Of a stretch of DNA of 13,788 bases, positions 5,851 through 12,668 are shown piece by piece (the stretch's first letter is position 1; each line of letters begins with the position of its first letter). The notes under the pieces were generated by a model. The model worked only from the letters and a program-made list of their open reading frames with translations, was not told the origin of the DNA and searched no databases. The DNA is from Aphodousia sp048520025 (GTDB taxonomy: Bacteria; Pseudomonadota; Gammaproteobacteria; Burkholderiales; Burkholderiaceae_F). Both the position numbers and the translations under genes were made by a program. The DNA lies in assembly GCA_048520025.1 (NCBI GenBank), contig DBFZTP010000072.1:1-13788 (forward strand), read 5' to 3'.

Positions 5851-8049
5851 ATGAAAAAAGCAACAGTTAAAGCGACGAAGAAGAAAAAAGCTGACGTTCA
5901 AGAAAGCGACCTCGATTTGTTTGCCGATGACACGGAATTGGATGTCGAAGGTGATGAGGAGTTGATGCAATGGCTTCAATCGCACGAAGAGTTGGGTTTT
6001 AAGCTCAAGGGTGAGCTCAAGATCACTTCTAAAGCAGCCAAGGCTCAAGTCGAAGAACTCGATGAAAACATGCTTGAAATGCAAGATGACGAGGATTTGG
6101 CCGAAGAGCTCGAAGAGCTTGAAGAAAATGTTGACGATCTCGAAAGTGAAGACGACGTTGTTGTAGCTCCGAAGGTTACGAAAAAGCGTGGTGGTAAAAA
6201 ACGTAAAGATCCGTTGGAAGGTTTGTTGCCTGCTCAGCCTTTGAATGAAGAAGGCGCTGAGAACGGCTATCGTCAATTGGTGCGTTTCGGTCGTTCCCGT
6301 GGTTGGGTAACGATTGCCGAAATCAATGACTTGTTGCCAGAAAGCGCTTTGCGTAGCGAAGAAGCTTTGTCGGATATTACCTTGGGCTTGGCACGTTTCG
6401 GCGTTCAAGTGTTTGACCAAACGCCCGACGAAGATACCGTCCAGATGCTTGCTGAACAACAAGCAACGGTTGACGAAGACATCGATGAAGAAGATGCCGC
6501 TACGATTTTGACGCCGGAAGAGTCCGCCGGTTTGTCCAAGGATCCCTTGCGTGCCTACTTGCGTGGGGTGGGTTCTCACAAACTTTTGACGCGTGAAGGC
6601 GAAATTGAAGTTGCAAAGAGCATTGAACAACATCGTGCCCGCTTGGTGCAGGTTGTTTTGACTTCGCCTTTGTCGATTCAAGAGCTTTTGGTTTTGGCCG
6701 AGAAGGTTCAATCGGGTGCGGAAACGATCGATAACGTGATCGACGGTTTCACCGATATCGATGCTGAAGAAATCGACGACGATTCCGGTGATTTGAATAC
6801 GGACATCGGTGCCGCCGCCATGACGGTCGAACAGTTGGATGAAATGAAAGAGCGTGCTCTTGAAATGTTCTCCCGCTTGGGCGGCTACTTGGAAGAAATG
6901 CGTGAAAACTTCGGCGACGAAACGAAACTCGATAAGTTTGAACGCGCTCGCCAAAAGATTAATGATGAATTGTCCATCGTTCGCTTCTCCGTGAAGACCG
7001 TGGCTCACTTGTCTGAAGTGTTGGCTCAACATATGGCTCAAGTGACCGAAACGATGTACGCCATGCGTGACGTTTTAGTCAATAAGTCTCATATGCCGCA
7101 AGATCAGTTCGTGGCTTTCTTTAATACGAGCTGCGCTGATTCGACATGGTTGGATAAGGAAGTGGCTGCCGGTCACGCTTGGAGCGAAATGCTTGATCAA
7201 CAACGTGGCGTGTTTGCGGAGTTGCAAGTGCGTATGCAAGAGCTCGAAAAGAGCGCAAGTTTAAGCATCCACGAACAACGTGATTTGCACCGTTCGATGA
7301 CCGTGGCTCAAGCCAGTCTTTCGAAGGCAAAAGCCAAGATGATTGAAGCAAACTTGCGTTTGGTGATCTCCATTGCCAAGGGTTATGTCAATCGAGGTTT
7401 AGCCATGCCTGACTTGATCCAAGAAGGTAACCTCGGTTTGATGAAGGCCGTGGACAAGTTTGAGTACCGCCGTGGTTATAAGTTCTCCACTTACGCTACG
7501 TGGTGGGTTCGTCAAGCTGTGACGCGTGCAGTGGCTGATTACGGCAATACGATTCGTATTCCGGTTCACATGACCGAGTCTTACAACAAGATTCGTCGTA
7601 TCAAGCAAAAGTATTTGCAAGAAAACGGCAAGCAACCGTCCGATAACGAGTTGGCCGAAATGTCCGGCGTGCCGTTAGCCAAGGTGCAATTGCTCATCCA
7701 AGCCATGCGTGGTGTTGAATCCATTGACGCCCCGATCGGTGATGATGAAGATGCAACGAAGTTGGACTTCGTGCGTGGTGACGATGAATTGGATCCGCAA
7801 CGCCGCTTCATGGTTACCGCCATGGAAGAGGAAATTAAGAAGTCCTTGGATCGCTTAACGGAACGTGAAGCGACGGTTTTGCGTTTGCGTTACGGTATTG
7901 GTACGAGCCATGACCACACGTTAGAAGAAGTGGGTCGTTCGATGGGATTGACGCGTGAACGTGTTCGTCAAATCGAAAGCGCCGCTATCCGTAAGTTGCG
8001 TAGCCCTGACTTCGCAGAACGTTTGCGTGATTACATTCAAGCGCAATAA
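5851..8049 (+). CDS. Second RpoD-type sigma factor (divergent paralogue)
   Basis: A 732-residue sigma70-family protein with full group 1 architecture. It has a Lys-rich N-terminus, an acidic stretch (about 14-104), a basic patch KKRGGKKRK (111-119), region 1.1 (about 137-192), region 1.2 (about 228-262), the non-conserved insert, region 2 (from about 497), region 3 and region 4. The insert argues against RpoS or other group 2 factors. W551-W552, Q555 and T558 (-10 reading and melting) and TRERVRQIE (701-709, -35 reading) are retained. Changed positions include LAMPD where sigma70 has LQFLD; N566 at the R448 position; a sigma finger reading DDEDATKLDF; and A711 and F721 at the K593 and R603 positions. 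The ATG has no clear ribosome binding site, and an in-frame TAA lies just upstream. Codon use is strongly biased (CGT, TTG), suggesting high expression. An FNR-type site lies upstream. Confidence 0.9.
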   Translation: MKKATVKATKKKKADVQESDLDLFADDTELDVEGDEELMQWLQSHEELGFKLKGELKITSKAAKAQVEELDENMLEMQDDEDLAEELEELEENVDDLESEDDVVVAPKVTKKRGGKKRKDPLEGLLPAQPLNEEGAENGYRQLVRFGRSRGWVTIAEINDLLPESALRSEEALSDITLGLARFGVQVFDQTPDEDTVQMLAEQQATVDEDIDEEDAATILTPEESAGLSKDPLRAYLRGVGSHKLLTREGEIEVAKSIEQHRARLVQVVLTSPLSIQELLVLAEKVQSGAETIDNVIDGFTDIDAEEIDDDSGDLNTDIGAAAMTVEQLDEMKERALEMFSRLGGYLEEMRENFGDETKLDKFERARQKINDELSIVRFSVKTVAHLSEVLAQHMAQVTETMYAMRDVLVNKSHMPQDQFVAFFNTSCADSTWLDKEVAAGHAWSEMLDQQRGVFAELQVRMQELEKSASLSIHEQRDLHRSMTVAQASLSKAKAKMIEANLRLVISIAKGYVNRGLAMPDLIQEGNLGLMKAVDKFEYRRGYKFSTYATWWVRQAVTRAVADYGNTIRIPVHMTESYNKIRRIKQKYLQENGKQPSDNELAEMSGVPLAKVQLLIQAMRGVESIDAPIGDDEDATKLDFVRGDDELDPQRRFMVTAMEEEIKKSLDRLTEREATVLRLRYGIGTSHDHTLEEVGRSMGLTRERVRQIESAAIRKLRSPDFAERLRDYIQAQ

Positions 8050-8066
8050 CTTTTAACTTTGAATGT

Positions 8067-8104
8067 AAAAGCCACTTTGACCTCTGTGTTGGAGTGGCTT
8101 TTTT
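8067..8104 (+). terminator. Intrinsic terminator after the second sigma gene
   Basis: AAAAGCCACT (8067-8076) pairs perfectly with AGTGGCTTTT (8093-8102), and the T-run extends to 8104. Extra wobble pairs are possible inside the loop. It lies 18 nt after the sigma stop and ends 10 nt before the dusA ATG. Confidence 0.85.
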
Positions 8105-8114
8105 CGAATAGAAG

Positions 8115-9134
8115 ATGACTGAAAATAAATCCTGGCGATTCTGTGTCGCCCCCATGTTGGATTGGACCGATCGCCATTGCCGATATTTTCACCGAGCATT
8201 GAGTCGCCATGCGCGCTTGTACACGGAAATGGTAACGACGGGTGCCATTATCTATGGTGACCAACATCGTCACTTAGACTTCAATGCTGAAGAGCATCCT
8301 GTTGCCCTTCAATTGGGTGGTAGCGACCCCGAAGCCTTAGCTCAATGCGCAAAGCTTGCCCAACAATGGGGTTACGATGAAATTAATCTCAATTGCGGGT
8401 GCCCAAGTGAGCGCGTTCAGCGTGGCTCCTTTGGCGCATGTTTAATGAGTGAACCTCAATTGGTGGCCGATTGTTGCAAAGCCATGCTCGATGTTGTTGA
8501 TATTGATGTGACGGTAAAGCACCGCATCGGGATCGATAAAATTGAAGACTACGGGTTTGTTCGTGACTTTGTGGGTACGCTCTACGATACCGGTGTTCGT
8601 GTCTTTATTGTTCATACTCGCAATGCGTGGTTAAAAGGTCTAAGTCCTAAAGAAAATCGAGAGATTCCGCCCTTAAAGCGAGAAGTCGCCTTTGACCTCA
8701 AGTGTGATTTCCCGCAAGCTACTATCGTGATTAATGGTGAAGTGGGGGACTTGGATACCGCAGAGAGTTTATTGACGAAGGTCGATGGTGTGATGATGGG
8801 CCGAGCTGCTTACAAAACGCCGTGGGTTTTAAGTGATGTGGACGCAAGACTTTTCGGTGACAATCATCCGGTGCCCGATCGCGAAGAGTTAATCGACATC
8901 ATGACCACGTATCTTGAGCGCGAAACGCCCAAAGACAGTCATGTGCCTCGCGCAACGGCCAAAGCCATGATCGGTTTGTTGCAAGGTTTAGCGGGCGCTC
9001 GATTCTATCGCCGAACGTTATCAGATCCGTTTGCTTTTGAAACTCAAGGTACGCAAGTGTTAAAAGCGGCCTTTGCCAGTGCAGGTTGGGGCGAACGTTT
9101 GACCGATGACCGTCGAGACGATGACGAATATTAA
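8115..9134 (+). CDS. dusA: tRNA-dihydrouridine(20/20a) synthase DusA
   Basis: A flavin- and NADPH-dependent enzyme that reduces uridine to dihydrouridine in the tRNA D-loop. The 339-residue product matches DusA rather than DusB or DusC: APMLDWTDRHCRYFHR near the N-terminus, LYTEMVTTGAIIYGD, EEHPVALQLGGSDPEALAQC and GLSPKENREIPPL. C96 in NCGCPSERVQ is the catalytic cysteine of the family. The C-terminal helical tRNA-binding domain includes GLLQGLAGARFYRR. Only GAAG, adjacent to the ATG, could act as a ribosome binding site, and the start sits just after the sigma terminator. Translation may be weak or depend on read-through mRNA. No terminator is evident before the etfB promoter. Confidence 0.95.
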   Translation: MTENKSWRFCVAPMLDWTDRHCRYFHRALSRHARLYTEMVTTGAIIYGDQHRHLDFNAEEHPVALQLGGSDPEALAQCAKLAQQWGYDEINLNCGCPSERVQRGSFGACLMSEPQLVADCCKAMLDVVDIDVTVKHRIGIDKIEDYGFVRDFVGTLYDTGVRVFIVHTRNAWLKGLSPKENREIPPLKREVAFDLKCDFPQATIVINGEVGDLDTAESLLTKVDGVMMGRAAYKTPWVLSDVDARLFGDNHPVPDREELIDIMTTYLERETPKDSHVPRATAKAMIGLLQGLAGARFYRRTLSDPFAFETQGTQVLKAAFASAGWGERLTDDRRDDDEY

Positions 9135-9176
9135 CCGAATGTCTAACAATCATTAACTTTGTGCTAAGGATCGGAT

Positions 9177-9185
9177 TGCTATAAT
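9177..9185 (+). promoter_or_regulatory. Extended -10 promoter of etfBA
   Basis: TGCTATAAT combines the TGn extension with a perfect TATAAT, predicting transcription from about 9192 and a leader of about 20 nt. The -35 position (CTTTGT or TTTGTG near 9157-9163) is poor, as is common for extended -10 promoters. Confidence 0.7.
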
Positions 9186-9212
9186 CGTGCGGTCTATTTG
9201 TTGGAAAGAGAA

Positions 9213-9962
9213 ATGAAAGTACTAGTCGCTGTTAAACGCGTTGTGGATTACAACGTCAAAGTTCGTTTAAACGAGGCCGGCGTGCCTGAAACGCAAAACG
9301 TGAAGATGTCCATCAATCCTTTTGATGAAATTGCAGCCGAATGTGCCGTTCAATTAAAGGAAAAGGGCATTGCCTCTGAAGTGGTTGCCGTGACGATTGG
9401 ACCGGCAAAAAGTTTAGATACGTTGCGTGTGGCAATGGCTATTGGCGCAGACCGTGGTATTCATATTACGACGGACGTCAACGTTGAGCCTTTGGAAGTG
9501 GCCAAACTTCTCCAAAAGATCGTCGAAAAAGAACAACCCAAATTAATTTTGGTGGGTAAACAAGCTATCGATAATGACTGCAACCAAGTCGGTCAAATGT
9601 TGGCAGCTTTGTGTGAAATGCCGCAGGCAAGTTTTGCCTCTAAGCTCGACTTGCCCAGTCAAGAAGAAGCGATCGTGACGCGTGAAGTCGATGGCGGTAT
9701 GCAAACGGTGGCAGTGAAATTGCCCGCCGTGGTGACGGCCGATCTTCGCTTGGCAGAACCCCGTTATGTGACGTTACCCAACATGATGAAGGCTAAGAAA
9801 AAGCCTGTGGAGACGATTGAGGCTGATACCTTAGGTGTCGCTTTAGACTCCAAGATCAGTTATGTTTCTTTCGCACAACCTGAAAAGAAGAAAAACGGTT
9901 TGATTCTGTCTTCAATGAGCGAATTGGTGACGAAGCTCAAGACCGAAGCCAAGGTGCTCTAA
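9213..9962 (+). CDS. etfB: Electron transfer flavoprotein subunit beta
   Basis: The beta subunit of ETF, a soluble heterodimer that takes electrons from acyl-CoA and other flavin dehydrogenases and passes them to ETF-quinone oxidoreductase. The 249-residue product starts MKVLVAVKRVVDYNVKVR at the ATG at 9213, with GGAAAG just upstream. A TTG 15 nt earlier is possible but falls in the ribosome binding site. It carries the family signature around TREVDGGMQTVAVKLPAVVT, then DLRLAEPRYVTLPNMMKAKKKP. The length fits ordinary proteobacterial ETF rather than a bifurcating type. etfA follows after 11 nt in the same operon. No dehydrogenase gene lies beside it, so the electron donor is unknown. Confidence 0.95.
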   Translation: MKVLVAVKRVVDYNVKVRLNEAGVPETQNVKMSINPFDEIAAECAVQLKEKGIASEVVAVTIGPAKSLDTLRVAMAIGADRGIHITTDVNVEPLEVAKLLQKIVEKEQPKLILVGKQAIDNDCNQVGQMLAALCEMPQASFASKLDLPSQEEAIVTREVDGGMQTVAVKLPAVVTADLRLAEPRYVTLPNMMKAKKKPVETIEADTLGVALDSKISYVSFAQPEKKKNGLILSSMSELVTKLKTEAKVL

Positions 9963-9973
9963 GGGGAGTAATG

Positions 9974-10906
9974 ATGAAAACGTTAGTAATTGCCGAAGTC
10001 AGTGAAAAGGGTTTAAAGCCCACGGTGGCGAGCCTTGTGACCGCAGCTAAGCGCGTGACGGGCGAAATCGAATTGCTCTTAATCGGTCAAGACGGTGAAG
10101 CTGCACAAGCTGCGCAAACGTTAGACGGTGTTTCGAAGGTGTTGGTACATGCCGATCGCGGTGAAAACGTGATGTCGGAAACGTTAACGAATGCGGTTGT
10201 CAACTTGGTGAAAGCAGACGCCTCAATCACTCACATCTTTTTTGAGTCGAGCTCTTATGGTAAGAGCGTGATGCCTCGTGTGGCCGCTTTACTTGATGTT
10301 GCTCCGTTATCCGATGTAATTGATGTAATCGATGAAAAGACGTTTGTGCGTCCGATTTTTGCAGGCAGCATTGAAGCAACGGTTCAAAATGTTGAAGCGG
10401 TGAAGATTGCGAGCATTCGTGCAACGGCATTTGAACCGACGGCGTCCACTGGTGCAGCCACTGTAGAAGTGTTGCCAACGTGGCCTGCTGCGATGAATTC
10501 TCGTAAGTTAAGTTTTGATGCAATCAAAACGGATCGTCCGTCTTTGCAATCGGCAAAGGTTGTCGTGGCCGGTGGTCGTGGCTTAGATAATGCCGAAGGC
10601 TTTACAAAGTTGGTACAGTTGGCTGACAAGTTGGGTGCAGCTGTCGGCGCCACTCGTGCCGTGGTTGATATGGGACTTTGTCCCAACGATTGGCAAGTGG
10701 GTCAAACGGGTAAAATCATTGCGCCAGAACTTTACATCGCCGTGGGGATTTCCGGCGCCATGCAACATATCGCCGGTATCAAGGATGCTAAGGTGGTGGT
10801 GGCGATCAATAACGATCCTGAGGCACCGATCTTTGAAGTGGCCGATTACGGTTTGGTGATGGATGCCAAGGCAGGGATTGATGCGCTTTTGGCAGAGTTG
10901 GCTTAA
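9974..10906 (+). CDS. etfA: Electron transfer flavoprotein subunit alpha
   Basis: The FAD-binding subunit of ETF and partner of EtfB. The product is 310 residues from the ATG at 9974, chosen because GGGGAG (9963-9968) lies 5 nt before it; the ATG directly upstream at 9971 would be only 2 nt away. The N-terminal adenine-nucleotide-hydrolase-like fold begins MKTLVIAEVSEKGLKP. The C-terminal FAD domain (about 195-310) shows GGRGLDNAEGF, GATRAVVDMG, QVGQTGKIIAPELYIAVGIS, QHIAGIKD and NNDPEAPIFEVADYGLV, all family hallmarks. It is intact and followed by an intrinsic terminator. Confidence 0.95.
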   Translation: MKTLVIAEVSEKGLKPTVASLVTAAKRVTGEIELLLIGQDGEAAQAAQTLDGVSKVLVHADRGENVMSETLTNAVVNLVKADASITHIFFESSSYGKSVMPRVAALLDVAPLSDVIDVIDEKTFVRPIFAGSIEATVQNVEAVKIASIRATAFEPTASTGAATVEVLPTWPAAMNSRKLSFDAIKTDRPSLQSAKVVVAGGRGLDNAEGFTKLVQLADKLGAAVGATRAVVDMGLCPNDWQVGQTGKIIAPELYIAVGISGAMQHIAGIKDAKVVVAINNDPEAPIFEVADYGLVMDAKAGIDALLAELA

Positions 10907-10922
10907 TCCAATGCATTAAAAC

Positions 10923-10949
10923 AAAAGACGGCCTTTGTGGTCGTTTTTT
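10923..10949 (+). terminator. Intrinsic terminator after etfA
   Basis: AAAAGACGGCC (10923-10933) pairs with GGTCGTTTTTT (10939-10949) across a 5-nt loop, with two G-U pairs and a terminal T-run, 16 nt after the etfA stop. Confidence 0.85.
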
Positions 10950-10958
10950 GTTCTCAAG

Positions 10959-10978
10959 ATATAGTTTTTTAGCTATAT
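10959..10978. repeat. 6-bp AT-rich inverted repeat upstream of the hydro-lyase promoter
   Basis: ATATAG (10959-10964) and CTATAT (10973-10978) are separated by 8 nt, about 20 bp upstream of the candidate -35. It could be an activator site or chance in AT-rich DNA. Confidence 0.3.
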
Positions 10979-10998
10979 AAGATATAAATTTAATACGA

Positions 10999-11027
10999 TT
11001 GCTATTATCAGGCGGGGTTTCTATACT
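10999..11027 (+). promoter_or_regulatory. Promoter of the class I hydro-lyase operon
   Basis: TTGCTA (4/6), a 17-bp spacer and TATACT (5/6) predict transcription from about 11034. An overlapping alternative is the extended -10 TGCTATTAT (11000-11008), which would start near 11015. Confidence 0.6.
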
Positions 11028-11036
11028 GAAACGGTG

Positions 11037-11069
11037 TGTTGATTGACGAAAAGGTACAGTGAATCAACA
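11037..11069. repeat. 8-bp inverted repeat in the hydro-lyase leader
   Basis: TGTTGATT (11037-11044) and AATCAACA (11062-11069) are perfect inverted arms 17 nt apart. They begin a few bases after the predicted start point and end 8 nt before the GGAG ribosome binding site. It could be a repressor operator or an mRNA hairpin controlling translation. The spacing does not fit an FNR box. Confidence 0.5.
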
Positions 11070-11091
11070 TCTGTTCTGGAGAAACCCAAGT

Positions 11092-11991
11092 ATGCAAGAC
11101 ATCGATCATATTCAACGCTTTACCGATACGATGGCTAAATTTACGGCCTATTTTGGTAAGCACCTTCCTGATGACGTGGTGGCGAAGTTAACGGAACTTC
11201 GTAAAGAACAAACGTCAGAAATTTCAAAAATCATTTACGACGCCATGTTTGTTGATCTTGAGTTGGCCAAGGAACGCAATGTTCCGGCTTGCCAAGACAC
11301 GGGCGTTATTCAATACATCGTTCAAATGGGTGCTAATTTCCCCATTCGCAATGAGCTTGAAGCTTGCTTGAGAGAAGCAGTTAAGCGTGCTACGAAAGAA
11401 GCACCGTTGCGTCACAACGCTGTCCAAATTTTTGATGAAAAGAACACGGGTAATAACACCGGTGTGAAGATTCCTTGGATCGATATCGAAATCATTCCGG
11501 ATTCTGATGAATGCACGATTTATGGCTACATGGCAGGCGGTGGCTGCTCTTTGCCGGGTGCTGCTAAGGTTTTGATGCCTGTCGAAGGCTATGAAGCCGT
11601 GGTTCAATACATTTTTGATACGATTTGCGATCGTGGTGTCAATGCTTGCCCTCCGCTCTTAGTCGGTGTTGGTATTGCGGGTTCGATTGACGTCGCTGCA
11701 ACGCTTTCTAAGCGCGCCTTGATGCGACCGGTCGGCTCTCACATCAGCAATGCTCGCGGTGCTGAGTTCGAACGAATGATCGAAGAAGGTTTAAATGAAG
11801 TCAACATTGGTCCCGGTGGTTTAACGGGGACGAAGTCCGTGATGGGTGTCAATGTTGAAGTGGCTGCACGCCATCCGTCTTGCATCGCTGTTGCTGTGCA
11901 AACGGGATGCTGGGCACATCGTCGTGCCTGTATTCACTTTAAGTCCGATATGTCTTATGAATTCGTGAGCCACAAGGGAGCACAGTTATGA
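11092..11991 (+). CDS. ttdA: Class I Fe-S hydro-lyase alpha subunit (L-tartrate dehydratase / fumarase)
   Basis: The iron-sulfur subunit of a two-subunit class I hydro-lyase. It dehydrates L(+)-tartrate to oxaloacetate or hydrates fumarate to malate. The 299-residue product is close to E. coli TtdA in length. Shared blocks include PACQDTG, PLRHNAV, FDEKNTGNNTG, YMAGGGCSLPG, KVLMPVEGYE, VNACPPLLVGVGIA, GLTG...SVMGV and TGCWAHRR. C67, C186 and C273 are the expected [4Fe-4S] ligands. The start is the ATG at 11092, with TGGAGAAA upstream; a GTG 33 nt earlier overlaps the leader repeat. It overlaps ttdB by 4 nt, indicating coupled translation. The overall match is nearest TtdA as I recall it, but two-subunit fumarases share these motifs, so substrate is uncertain. 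The cluster makes it oxygen-sensitive. Confidence 0.85.
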   Translation: MQDIDHIQRFTDTMAKFTAYFGKHLPDDVVAKLTELRKEQTSEISKIIYDAMFVDLELAKERNVPACQDTGVIQYIVQMGANFPIRNELEACLREAVKRATKEAPLRHNAVQIFDEKNTGNNTGVKIPWIDIEIIPDSDECTIYGYMAGGGCSLPGAAKVLMPVEGYEAVVQYIFDTICDRGVNACPPLLVGVGIAGSIDVAATLSKRALMRPVGSHISNARGAEFERMIEEGLNEVNIGPGGLTGTKSVMGVNVEVAARHPSCIAVAVQTGCWAHRRACIHFKSDMSYEFVSHKGAQL

Positions 11992-12602
11992 AAAAAATCT
12001 TAACGACGCCGATCAAGGCAGAAGACCTTGAAGATATCAAAATCGGTGATGTGATTTATTTGACGGGTACCTTGGTGACGGCTCGTGATGCTGCACACCG
12101 TCGATTGGTTAAGCAACACCATCAACTTCCGGTGGATTTAAATGGTCTTGCGATTTTCCACGCCGGTCCCATTATGGTGCCGTGTGAAGAGTCTCCGAGT
12201 GGATACAAGGTGGTTTCCATCGGACCGACGACCTCCATGCGTATGGAAATGTTTGAAAAGGAATTTATCGAACAAACGGGTGTGCGTTTAATTGTCGGTA
12301 AAGGTGGGATGGGGCCCAATACGGTCGAAGGTTGTGAAAAATTTAAGGCTCTTCACTGTGTATTCCCCGGTGGTTGTGCTGTTTTAGCTGCTTCTCGTGT
12401 GGAAGAAGTTTCTGAAATGCAATGGCCGGAATTGGGTATGCCTGAATCCATGTGGGTGATGAAGGTCAAAGAATTTGGTCCTTTGATTGTTTCCATCGAT
12501 ACGCACAAAGGCAACTTGTTTGACAAGAACAAGAAGACCTTTGCGGAAAGAAAACAACCGATTGTGGATCGAATCAATGAAAAGGTTGATTATTTCGATT
12601 AA
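11988..12602 (+). CDS. ttdB: Class I Fe-S hydro-lyase beta subunit (L-tartrate dehydratase / fumarase)
   Basis: The 204-residue partner subunit. From recalled family sequences it matches E. coli TtdB (about 201 residues) nearly end to end: the start MKKILTTPIKAEDL, then GDVIYLTGTLVTARD, FHAGPI, VSIGPTTSMRME, EFIEQTGV, VGKGGMGP, KFKALH, GCAVLAA, ELGMPES and VKEFGPLIVSIDTH. This is the swivelling half of the active site, corresponding to the C-terminal domain of fused class I fumarases. The ATG overlaps the ttdA stop as ATGA, with AAGGGAG upstream. No transporter gene (such as ttdT) follows. The enzyme may therefore serve general C4-dicarboxylate metabolism; a fumarase role remains possible. 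The stop codon lies within an 18-bp palindrome. Confidence 0.85.
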   Translation: MKKILTTPIKAEDLEDIKIGDVIYLTGTLVTARDAAHRRLVKQHHQLPVDLNGLAIFHAGPIMVPCEESPSGYKVVSIGPTTSMRMEMFEKEFIEQTGVRLIVGKGGMGPNTVEGCEKFKALHCVFPGGCAVLAASRVEEVSEMQWPELGMPESMWVMKVKEFGPLIVSIDTHKGNLFDKNKKTFAERKQPIVDRINEKVDYFD

Positions 12603-12609
12603 TCGAAAT
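12592..12609. repeat. 18-bp perfect palindrome at the ttdB stop codon
   Basis: ATTTCGATTAATCGAAAT is identical to its reverse complement and spans the last ttdB codons and the TAA. It could be a protein-binding site or an RNA self-pairing element; the convergent terminator follows within 10 nt. Confidence 0.6.
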
Positions 12610-12617
12610 CGTTGGTG

Positions 12618-12668
12618 AGAAAAATCTCCTGTTGAAAAGCCATCGTTGCTTCAGCAGGAGATTTTTCT
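12618..12668. terminator. Bidirectional terminator between ttdB and the LysR gene
   Basis: Nineteen-bp arms (12618-12636 and 12650-12668), paired throughout except for one G-U, enclose a 13-nt loop. The core is AAAAATCTCCTG with CAGGAGATTTTT. A/T tracts at both bases give a U-run in either direction. The right arm enters the stop codon of the minus-strand gene, so it serves both convergent genes. Confidence 0.9.

Noticed and set aside
5713..7041. A 442-codon open frame on the minus strand inside the second sigma gene
   Set aside because: It lies opposite a clear sigma factor with strong codon bias that removes antisense stops; its translation shows no recognisable domain and it has no ribosome binding site that I could see.
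5851..8049. Calling the second sigma factor RpoS or RpoH
   Set aside because: It has region 1.1 and the large insert between regions 1.2 and 2, which those classes lack.
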